Shown in pieces: positions 54,360 to 64,000 of a stretch of 64,000 nucleotides of DNA (positions within the stretch are counted from its first letter, which is position 1; each line of letters begins with the position of its first letter). Source of the DNA: Hirundichthys speculiger (Eukaryota; Chordata; Actinopteri; Beloniformes; Exocoetidae); contig JAGFBZ010000703.1 in NCBI GenBank assembly GCA_018398805.1, positions 1-64,000 of the forward strand. The letters run 5' to 3'. The translations under genes and the position numbers were made by a program. The notes under the pieces were generated by a model that saw nothing but the letters and a program-made list of their open reading frames with translations, made no database searches and was not told the origin of the DNA.

Positions 54360-55178
54360 TGAAGGTCAAGGTCAGAGACGACGAGGAGGAAAACTGGAGA
54401 AGAAGCTCCTGCTGAACAAGGTGGGAGATGTGTGCAGACAGGTGAAGAGGCAGATGGCGAGACTGAACAGGAACAGGGCTGCTGGTCCAGATGGTGTCAG
54501 CCCCAGAGTCCTGAATTCAATAAAAAAAAATATTTGATTCATCCCTGAGGGGAAATTAAATTGTTGCAGTAACTGTCATGATTTAAGTCTCTTAAATGAT
54601 TCATTATAGATGATCATAGCTGTGGGAAGGAAGGATCTCCTGCTCTCCACATTTTTATAAGTCTTTACACAGATGTTGTACTGATATTATTGTGCATTTA
54701 ACACCATCCAGCCTGCTTTACTATGAAAGAAACTCCAGAAGACACAGGTGGATGCCTCCACAATCACCTGGATTACTGACTACCTGACTAACAGACCAGT
54801 TTGTGAGACTGGTCACCATGTGGTCATCAGCACAGGGGACTGTACTCTCACCAGTCCTCTTCACTCTGGACTCCTCAGACGTCCAGAACCATTCAGATCC
54901 TGTCATCTGTAGAAACACTCAGATACACTAAGATATATACTCAGAGACTGAGTACAGAGAACTGGTGGAGCGTTTTTGGTGTGTTGTGGGAAGAATTATC
55001 TGATCTTAAATGTTGACAAGACAAATGAGATGATTGTGGATTTTAGGAGGATCAGGAACCAGTTTTCATGATGGGAGAGGAAGTGGAGATAGTGAAGTAT
55101 AAATACCCTGATGTTCCTGTGGACGACAGACTGGACTGGAGACACAACACTGATGCTGTTTATAAGAAGGAAACTGAA
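54360..55178 (+). mobile_element. Rex1/CR1-like LINE RT fragment
   Basis: The first part reads KRQMARLNRNRAAGPDGVSP (RT motif), and the second, from 54700, reads VDASTITWITDYLTNRP and LNVDKTNEMIVDFRR. The middle (54525-54690) is an unrelated short LINE tail (TTCATCCCTGAGGGGAAATT). Many stops; not functional. Confidence 0.75.
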
Positions 55179-55201
55179 GGGGGGGGGGGGGGGGGGGGGG
55201 G
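55179..55201. repeat. Poly(G) run
   Basis: About 23 consecutive G on the plus strand, following the LINE fragment. Such runs are prone to sequencing error. Confidence 0.95.
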
Positions 55202-56288
55202 TATTTTTAGTGGATTGTTTATTGAGCAGGATCAGTAGTGTACACAAAAATGATTACGTAAAATACCTGAAAGGCCTAGTCAAGAAACAGTGATGATTCA
55301 CAATAAAAGTCATCTGGATGCAGTTTAGACAGAAAGCCGGACCAACAAACTGCCAGAACACCTGCTTTTAAAGAGGTCACACCTGCTGATGAGCAGTTAT
55401 TGATCAGCAGCACCTGGCACTGACCTCCTTAATCCCTCCAGATTCTCACTCACTGCTTTCTGCATTTTCACTTAGTTTTTGTCAAATTAACGCAGTCTGT
55501 GGAGTCAAAGCTGTTGTTTCTCAGTAGCGGTATTCATCACATTTTTATGCCTGATGAGGAGCAGATGATGTGGGTTTGTTCAAATTCGGATGTTCAGTGA
55601 GAATGATGCTAAACTAACAACTGCCATGAGAGGGCAGAAACGATCCATGAGCAGCATCAGTTTCCAATCCAGAAAATCTCAGTGTAACTATCAAGAGACA
55701 TCTCACATCTCCCCCAGGATGGAGGCTCCGCCCGTGATTAGGCATATTTATCTGTCTAGTTATGAAACCCCATAAGTGATTATTAGAATACAACCATTTC
55801 AGACCAGAACAAAACGGAACAGAAGAGGATTTCTGGGTGAAAATTAAATGTGTATATGCAAGTACAGACAGTAAAATGGACCTGGCAGATCAGGGTGCCA
55901 AATGTTAATATGACCAATGACTGTAGCATGAACATACATGACCTCAAAGGAAAGGACATGAGATGTACTTCTGCTGTTGGTTACGTATACGTGACCAGTT
56001 ACCAGCTAGCTGAAGTCCCAGTCCAGTCTTTATTCATTTAGATTCTGCTGCTCACAGAAACAACTGGAAAGACTTCAGCAAATCAAAACTTCTTGGACTC
56101 CATCATTACACTAGAGAGCCTTTCTGAACATTTAAAACATTTTTTTAAGATGTTCATGTGTGTGACACAATGCCAAGAAAGAAAGGGATAAACAAGTTGG
56201 AGTTGGAGGAGACAATTGTTGCTGCACGACAATCCAGAAAAGGTCCTAAACGTTTAACAAAAAATATGGACGTTCAAATTGTCTAAAG

Positions 56289-57470
56289 CAGTGGTTCTCA
56301 AACTTTTAATACTTTTAATACTGGCTACCACCTGAGAAACTATCCAGCTCTTTAAATACCACCATGATGACCATCTTTAAAATATAGCCATACAGTCATG
56401 GAAAAAATTATTAGACCACCCTTGTTTTCTTCAGTTTCTTGTTCATTTTAATGCCTGGTACAACTAAAGGTACATTTGTTTGGACAAACATAACGATAAC
56501 CACAAAGATTGCTCATAAGAGTTTTATTTAAGAGCTGATATCTTACCATTTTCCATGGTTTTCTTGATTATAACCTAAATCAGTTAAGTTTTTACATCAA
56601 TAGCTATGGCGTTGTACTGCCAAAAACACTGCTTTTCTGCATTCAGTGTTTTCTTTTCTGTCTGTTTTAGTCACATGATGACGTTTAGTGGTACCAGGTA
56701 TTAAAATGAACAAGAAAGTGAAGAAAAAATGATGGTCTAATAATTTTTTCCATGACTGTATATGCCTTCATAGTTAGCTTTACACAAAGGAAAGATGTTT
56801 ATTCCTTATTTATTCCTGAATTTCATTTGAAACGTTGTATTTATAATGCATTGTATAAAAAAAAAAAGAAAAAAGTGAAAATTTGGAAAGTCATGACGTT
56901 CCCACTAGTGATGGGAATTCCGGCTCTTTCGGCTCCCAAGTGGCTCCTCAGATTTTTTGATACTTAAAATAATTTTCTACCAAATTATGTGTAAAATGAA
57001 TAACTAATGTTAAAAAAAACATAAAATATAGACTATATTAACTATATAAACTTAACATATACATAAAAAATTCTAAATAAAAAAAGACCCTTTTTAATTT
57101 GTGATAAAACAAAATCAACTAAACATCACGCAACAAAATATAAATTAAAATGTGCAACTATTTACAGTGAAAAACCTTCAGAGTCCCTTGCTGGTCTTTT
57201 CTCCAACTCTGTTAATTGCACTTCCTGGTTTTGATGATTACTGTTTGAATATACCTGTGCAGGTTGTTTGTGGAGCTCGATATGAAATTTGTATTTACAA
57301 AGTGTTCACAAAGTGTTCACTCTGCCTTTCCGGAGTCTAAAACTTTAAAATGTGTCTAAAGTTTACTCCGTTTCCTGTTGTCACTCATCTTTGGTGAACT
57401 GGTCAAATCCACCACCAGAGAGCGCTCGCGCACCGCTGGTGGTACTCGTACCACAGTTTGAGCACCACTG
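56289..57470. mobile_element. hAT-like element (1.18 kb) with a nested miniature element
   Basis: Ends CAGTGGTTCTCAAACTTT and ACAGTTTGAGCACCACTG are inverted repeats with one or two differences. The 8-bp duplication GTCTAAAG is perfect (56281-56288, 57471-57478). It contains the complete Tc1-type miniature element 56391-56760. Confidence 0.92.
56391..56760. mobile_element. Complete Tc1-type miniature element (TA duplication)
   Basis: Inverted ends CAGTCATGGAAAAAATTATT and AATAATTTTTTCCATGACTG are flanked by TA on both sides; the homology reaches inward about 60 bases. No coding capacity. Confidence 0.93.
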
Positions 57471-57815
57471 GTCTAAAGTAAAAAAAGAAAAATAAATAAA
57501 ATGAATGAATGAGATGAAAACATTCAAGACTGTTGCCAGTCTTCCAAGGAGTAGTTGTCTCTGCAAATTTACACCAAGCTCAGACCAGGCAATACTCAGA
57601 GAGATGTAAAAAAAAAAAAAAAAAAAAAAACAAAAGCAAAGGGCTCCATCTGAGACCGTACCAGTCTTACTGGTCCACAACAGAACCATATGAGACGAGA
57701 CTGAGGACTGATCGCCATGTTCTGTCTAAAAAGAACATGAAAGCAACAACTAAAGTTCACCACAGAGCATCCGAGCAACAGTTTTCCTATAAACAGCTGA
57801 AACCACAGTGGCCCC

Positions 57816-58663
57816 AAGTGTTTGGCCCTAATGTCCAGGATGTTTGGCCCTAATGTCCAGGATGTTTGGCCCTAATGTCCAGGATGTTTGGCCCTAATGT
57901 CCAGGATGTTTGGCCCTAATGCCCAGGACCATGTTTGGCCCTAATGTCTAGGATGTTTGGCCCTAATGCCCAGGACCATGTTTGGCCCTAATGTCCAGGA
58001 TGTTTGGCCCTAATGCCCAGGAAGTTTGGCCCTAATGCCCAGGACCATGTTTGGCCCTAATGTCCAGGATGTTTGGCCCTAATGTCTAGGATGTTTGGCC
58101 CTAATGCCCAGGACCATGTTTGGCCCTAATGTCCAGGATGTTTGGCCCTAATGCCCAGGACCATGTTTGGCCCTAATGTCCAGGATGTTTGGCCCTAATG
58201 CCCAGGAAGTTTGGCCCTAATGCCCAGGACCATGTTTGGCCCTAATGCCCAGGATGTTTGGCCCTAATGCCCAGGACCATGTTTGGCCCTAATGTCCAGG
58301 ATGTTTGGCCCTAATGTCCAGAATGTTTGGCCCTAATGTCCAGGATGTTTGGCCCTAATGTCCAGGATGTTTGGCCCTGATGTCCAGGATGTTTGGCCCT
58401 AATGCCCAGGATGTTTGGCCCTAATGCCCAGGATGTTTGGCCCTAATGTCCAGGATGTTTGGCCCTAATGCCCAGAATGTTTGGCTCTAATGCCCAGGAT
58501 GTTTGGCCCTAATGCCCAGAATGTTTGGCCCTAATGCCCAGAATGTTTGGCCCTAATGCCCAGGATGTTTGGCCCTAATGCCCAGGATGTTTGGCCCTAA
58601 TGTCCAGGATGTTTGGCCCTAATGCCCAGGATGTTTGGCCCTAATGTCCAGGACCGTGTTTGG
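57816..58663. repeat. 22-bp minisatellite
   Basis: About 38 units of ATGTTTGGCCCTAATGTCCA plus GG, with a GCCCAGG variant and occasional 25-bp units carrying an extra ACC. The array lies immediately downstream of the Tc1 relic. Confidence 0.95.
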
Positions 58664-61417
58664 CACAAACAGAAACATTACAGCAGAAACAAGCGCAGCG
58701 ATGGAGGGGTGATGGTTCTGCAGCTACAGGACTCGGGTCCTTGGCGGTCAGTGAGCGAACTATGACCTCCTCTGTACACCAGAGCGCTCTGGAGGCAGAG
58801 GAGAGGCCGTCTGTGACAGATAAAAGCCAATTAAAAAAATGAGTCATCATTGGTAAATGATCTGAAAACACATCAGCAAATCCACATCAGAATCTCTGAA
58901 ATACCTCAATGAACTGAAGCGATGTTAACAAGCAATATGAGCCAAAATTCCTCCACAATGATGTGAGTAATAAAGTCATACGGGACAAATAATAATAAAA
59001 AATACTATAATGTGGTGAAAAATGACATTTAAAACCTGAAACTTGGTAACTTTTTAATGGAGGAGCTGGTAACTTTATTTAAGTGTGTTGAGACACCTGT
59101 CCAAATATTTCTGACGTTTTGTAAGAAAAGTTACTTTCAAGATTATGGAATTTGTGCTGGGATAATTAAAGTATCTATACTGAATCTTTTACAAAAAACA
59201 AAACTGAAACATTCAGAAACAATCACCGCATTCAGTAAATATCACTTTGCCAGACGCCTCTTTTATAAGATCATCTTTCTGTTTATCTGCATTCTTTGTT
59301 TTCTGCATCATCAGCCGGTTTGCAAGTGTTGCCGATACTCTGCACGTGACTGAGATTAGAGACTCGGCTCGTGGTTGAGCTTTCTGGTTTTAGTGAGGAA
59401 GATGAGGCCCACGTCTGCTCTGAGATAACGGCGCCACTGCCAGGGTCCATAACAGCCGATAAATCACATGTTTATTTACAGCAGACGTTCTGACAGGAAG
59501 CACTAATTAAACTGGAGTCTGAAGTCCGGCTGGTTTGTTTAAACAACTCTGTTGTCATTTGCTCTGTTGCAATTTCATTTATTTTATCTTTTGCTCTCAT
59601 TATCAATTTGTGCTCCAGCCAGCAGACTTGGTGAAAAAAAAAATGTCCTGATGTCCTTGAACGCAGCGTGACTCTCTCGACTCAAACGTAATGCCAATAC
59701 ATTTATACTTGTGGCAAAAACATGGGTAAAATTGCAATATTAAGGCTTTTATTCCATATTTGGTTTTCCCATCTAAATCAGTGCGTTACTGGCAGATAAG
59801 AGTTTAAGTGCGAATCTAAACATAAGCAGCAGCGTCCAGTGTTGACTGTGGTTTCCTCTCCAGAAGACCTTGTGTGGTCTAAGTTCATAAAAGAGTCAGA
59901 GGCTTTCCCAAACTGCTCTCTGCTTTCTCACAGAGGCTCCAGCTGGTCTGTGGTCAGATGACCTCCGTCTGAAAGTGACGACGCTCTCACATCCTCTCCT
60001 TTATGAGCCGTCCACCTCCATCCTTCCCATCTCTGGCGTCTGCAGAGGAACTTACCGGACGCCGGATCACACAGAAAACCGTTAGTGTCCATCAGGGATG
60101 CGGATCTGGAGTTTTCTTCAGAGCTCAAATGATGAATGGAGAAAAAAGTTGTTGGCTCATAATAGTCTCTTTCACAACTTTCATCAAAGTGTAAAAAAAT
60201 AGACATGTTTTATGGCAACAAAGTCAGAGACAAATGCATGTTGGTGTTGAACCTAATCTTTTATTATCTATTACAGATGAGATAAAGGTTTTCTTTTCAA
60301 CATATTTCCCATCGTCTTAAATCCAGAACTCTCTAAAGGAAATTAGTGCACATTCTGAACAGTGAATATTAATGGCTACATAATCAAACTAAGCACCTAC
60401 ACGTGTCGCTGCTGAGGACGTAAACAGCCTCCTTAACCTGTCGCCATGACGACCAACACCTACACACAGACTTGCTTTTTCAGGCTGACTTCAAACATCT
60501 CCAGTCACATCAAATTTCCAAGGCACTTTGTGTGATTCCGGTTATTTTCATTCTTTGTCATGAATGCCTCCGTTGTAGAGACGCTGCTGGATGAGGGAGC
60601 TGTGAGTGAGCACGACAGCCCCGGGACACTTCCCAGAATTCCTCTTTTTAGCTCCCGTTCACTGTTTGCACGATATTTCTCATGAGTGATCATGAGGCGT
60701 GAAAGCCACGACATACATGTTAAAGGGAGCCTGAGATAAACTAGAACTACCGTTTAGGTACAACAGTTAGCTGACTGTTAAAAGGCACTTTGATATAAAC
60801 ACAACAGTGACTGAAAACAACAAGCTGGACACACACTCCAACGACTATCTACCTGTAAATCAATATATCAGTAACATCAGTCTACATAACATGAGATTCA
60901 CGTCGCTGTTAAAAAACACACAGAACAAACTGTTACACAAACAGGGAATACTGCTGCAGGTTTACCACACCTGAAGGAGGGAAAAATCCGTTTCACTGGT
61001 TCACAGTTCTGTCAGTCCGCTGCAACTGGAGAGTCCGAACAGTTAAATCCCAGAGTTTCATCTCATTTTCTTTACTGCAGCACTGGTGCTGGTCAGAGGG
61101 GACGCTGCAGCCTAGAAACCGGTGTCTATGAAGTCCTGCCGGGTAAATCCTCTCTGAAAAACAGGAAACAGAGGACAGGGAAGATGTAAATAAAACCAAA
61201 AAAAAAAAACAGCAGACCTGCTGTGAATGAACGGTGCAATGACTGCCATGCAGCACTTCTACACACTGCTCCTTCGCATGGCGTTCAAGTCCGAATAATT
61301 CATGAAAAAAGTCAGAGTTGAGTCCAAATCGAGTCCTAATATTGTTCTGAGTCGAGCCAAGTCAATTTCAAATTTCTGTCAGCTTAAACAGATGCAGTCT
61401 TTAAAACACTGTTGAAG
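58664..61417. other. Downstream intergenic DNA, no supported gene
   Basis: No exon could be established. A minus-strand segment 61153-61112 follows a good polypyrimidine tract and AG and reads RGFTRQDFIDTGF then stop. A minus-strand segment ending at about 60056 reads RSASLMDTNGFLCDPASG before GTAAGT. Neither matches a protein I know, and the two do not fit one gene in order. Confidence 0.3.
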
Positions 61418-62202
61418 CTTCTACATCCTGTTCTATGTACTGGCCTGAATTTTCCTGGAAATGCCTTGTACGTTTTTTCATTACTCCTAACATGAAAGCT
61501 TATTCAATATCAGTAAAATGTAAATGCTGGAGAAATTGCGGAGATGAGGGGGCCAACCACCATCACATTTTTTTGGAGCTGCCCAAAAGTACAGTCCTTT
61601 TGGATGACTATTTCAAAACTCATGCAACAAGTCCTCGGGTTTCCTATTCCTCTGACATGTCTATCGTTATATTTAGGCGACTTACCAGATGATATATCTA
61701 ACAATGATAAATACCTCTTGAGGATTTTGACCGTAGGGGCGAAAAAAGCAATTACTCGTAAATGGTTGCAGGCTGACCCCCCAACAGTGCTAAATTGGCT
61801 TGAAATTATTAAAGACATTCAGGAGATGGAAAGACTGACTTTCTTATTAAGACTAAAGATAGATTTGTACTGTACAAGATGGGAAAATGGGAAAACTGTC
61901 ACTTGAAATGAAAGCTTGGCTGGTGTGTCTTCTTCCCTCATCTCCATTCTTTCAATTGCTGTTCACGTACCAACTTATACTTCTTATTTATGTGGATTTG
62001 ACTTTGTGTAAACCACGGAACCTGGGAACATCTGCCTTTCATACTGAAACATATAATACCTCCTACTTGGACTTGTGGATGATAATGTGCCTGGTAATGA
62101 AATTGTTCGAACTGAACGTATTTTATGTTGATAGATTGTTCTTTCTTTGTTTGTTTCCTTAAAGACAAAAACTAATAAAAACCTTAGTGTCAAAAAAAAA
62201 AA
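61418..62202 (+). mobile_element. 5'-truncated L1 (Tx1-like) insertion
   Basis: Direct repeats AAAACAC(T/A)GTTGAAG at 61403-61417 and 62203-62217 differ by one base, and the insert ends in poly(A). It encodes the ORF2 C terminus: CWRNCGDEGANHHHIF / TFFWSCPKVQSFW, then RILTVGAKKAITRKWLQADP and EIIKDIQEMERLTFLLRLK. Frameshifts are present. Confidence 0.88.
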
Positions 62203-62773
62203 AAAAACACAGTTGAAGTATCTCTGAGCAGATGTTCTTACACTGAAGATGCAAAGATTCAATCAATGTCCAAATCAACTTACAGTAAAAGCTTACAGTC
62301 TAACACCACCTGACAGTGATTAGTGACTCACAAACCATTTCTGCTGAGTCAGACGCATGTTAACATCAACAGGATACGACTGCAGCTGCAACTCTGCAGC
62401 CAAGCAGCAGACCAACGACTGAAGTGAGTTTTAACTCCAGCTCATCAGTCAGCGAGTGCCCCGCTCACAGTCGGAGATTTCTCTACCACCGCTGAGATAA
62501 ACTAAGCAAAAAGCACTAATGTAGCACTCACTGTACTAATTACTTTGTTCCTTAACATGACACACGTATGACATTATCTGATGGCATGTGGCAACAGGCA
62601 TCTTTCACCAAATGAAGATGAAACTTGTAGATATCATATTATATCAAATCATTACGGCATATTACAGATCAATTAGAATAAAAATCTGATCACTTGTCTC
62701 TCAAAGGCAGTTGATGCACGAGTCCCAGTCCCAGTCAACTCTAAATTAGAGTTTAACTCTGAGTCCTGGACTT

Positions 62774-63565
62774 TATGGAGCCCCGTTTGGGTCATAATTC
62801 AATGAATAAATGAGTCTATTATTATGAAATACAGGCGCTTATTATTAAGAAATAGGCATCCATTATTATGAAATATTTCCCATTATTATGAAAAAATTTA
62901 ATTATTATGAAATATATTTTTATTATTTAATCTTAGTTTAATGAATAATCGTTTATTTCAGAATGGCTTTTTTACATAAGAATGAGTTTTTACATAATTG
63001 CTTCATTTTTCATAAGAATTAGCTTTTACATAATAACGATATTTTGCCATTGGGCGGGACCAGTGGTTGACCTGCACTCTCATTGGCTGATCCTTCTCCA
63101 TGCAGTTGGTGGGGGACTCACATCGAGCCTGTTGGCTACCTCTCGGAGTAAGTCAGAAAAGTATCTTTCTCCTGTCACCATGCCGTCAAAATCAAGTTTT
63201 CCCTACATTTCGCGCTAAGTTCTTAGTCGATGTCAACTTTTAACCGTAAACTAAGGTGCATTCTGCCACCTACTGGCCTGGAGTATATACATTGCACCTC
63301 TCGCCCACTATCGATATTCACTGTTCTGTTATTTATGCCTGAATGAAAGAGCAGCCAATCACATAAATGGCTCCGCCCTCTCTGCTGTGATTGACACACA
63401 AATCATTCTTATGAAAAACGAATCCATTATTATGTAAAAGCTCATTCTTATCAAAAACAAAACCATTATCATAATAATGGGAAATATTTCATCATAATAA
63501 ACGCCCGTATTTCATAATAATAGACTCATTTATTCATTGAATTATGACCCAAATGGGGCTCCATA
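62774..63565. mobile_element. TATGGAGCCCC-family miniature element, copy 2 (792 bp)
   Basis: Ends TATGGAGCCCCGTTTGGGTC and GACCCAAATGGGGCTCCATA. The flanks share GACTT (62769-62773 and 63567-63571) with one extra base at the right. The central block matches copy 1. Copy 2 additionally keeps 63255-63440 (GCCACCTACTGGCCTGGAGT...), which copy 1 has lost by deletion. Confidence 0.9.
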
Positions 63566-64000
63566 TGACTTGGATACTGCCTCATAGTAATCATTGTAAC
63601 TTCATGTTATTTCTTGCATGTTTCATGTTAAACAAAAAAAGAAAAGAGATGTAGAAAAGAAACAAAAGAAAAGAATAATTAGGTTATTTCAAACAGGTCA
63701 GGTGAGCATAATGATGATTTGATACAAAGGCAGAGTCCTTGAAAGGCTTCAAGTGGCAAAGTTGGACCGAGGATTTGCATTTTTTTCAACATATGCATCA
63801 GAAAAATCACTGAAATATTCAAAAACGCTGTTCCACAAAGACATATTAGAACAAATTTGCATATTTCTCAGCAACCCAAGGGTGCGTAAAGGACAAGGGC
63901 ACAAACCTAGGAAGGAAGGTTTCTACATGAAAGAAGCACCATTCATCAACGGCTGATACAACCACATGGGAATTACTCAGAGAAATCTCTATGGAGCTAC
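63566..64000. other. Window end, nothing recognised
   Basis: No exon, repeat or element end is convincing. An open stretch at 63753-63956 is short and unmatched. Confidence 0.35.

Larger units (their letters stand above)
56160..57815 (+). mobile_element. Tc1-like relic split by a hAT insertion
   Basis: At 56170 a frame starts MPRKKGINKLELEETIVAAR then QSRKGPKRLTKN, resembling a Tc1-type transposase N terminus. It is interrupted at 56289 and resumes at 57479. The second part holds CKFTPSSDQAILREM and, after a poly(A) run, QRAPSETVPVLLVHNRT, typical of Tc1 relics. It ends where the 22-bp minisatellite begins. Confidence 0.55.

Noticed and set aside
59928..60206. Minus-strand open frame with SLMDTNGFLCDPASG before a GTAAGT donor
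   Set aside because: Looks exon-like but no partner exon, no recognised family, and it lies downstream of another minus-strand stop segment, so no gene model can be built.
63753..63956. 67-residue open frame near the right edge
   Set aside because: Short, no recognised motif, no splice or promoter context.

Overview
The window is vertebrate nuclear DNA, most likely from a teleost fish and probably a percomorph. The evidence is compact genes with GT-AG introns, two genes whose closest recognisable relatives are on human 11p15 (TSSC4, ANO9), and a dense fish-type transposon load: Tc1, hAT miniatures, Tx1-like L1, Rex1/CR1-like and RTE-like LINEs, and SINE tails with CATC repeats. The species cannot be fixed from the sequence alone.

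Three protein-coding genes are supported. (1) 78-1436, minus strand: the first four coding exons of SHCBP1, running off the left edge; its upstream region carries a cell-cycle-type promoter layout. (2) 5352-6197, plus strand: tssc4, with an intronless coding region of 281 residues. (3) 12952-50319, plus strand: ano9 (anoctamin 9 / TMEM16J), which I reconstructed as 24 coding exons with consistent phases, about 775 residues after allowing for one frameshift. All three are unrelated in function: mitotic/cytokinetic signalling, U5 snRNP assembly, and membrane scrambling/ion conduction.

The ano9 reading frame is broken by one extra base in exon 19 (about 46330), between transmembrane helices 7 and 8. 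Every other junction keeps phase, so this is either a sequence error or a recent lesion.

Most of the remaining sequence is mobile DNA sitting in ano9 introns or downstream. Many insertions can be delimited to the base by their target duplications: hAT-like elements with 8-bp duplications at 4780, 14297, 17300, 18847, 23911 and 56289; 5'-truncated L1 copies at 36130 and 61418; and a family with TATGGAGC termini and 5-6 bp duplications (33032, 52413, 62774). A 3.9-kb element at 38187-42050 has clear terminal inverted repeats and an interior of roughly 20-bp satellite units. Four minisatellites (12-, 21-, 22- and 32-bp units) produce long spurious open frames. Downstream of ano9 (50.9-64 kb) I find no supported gene.
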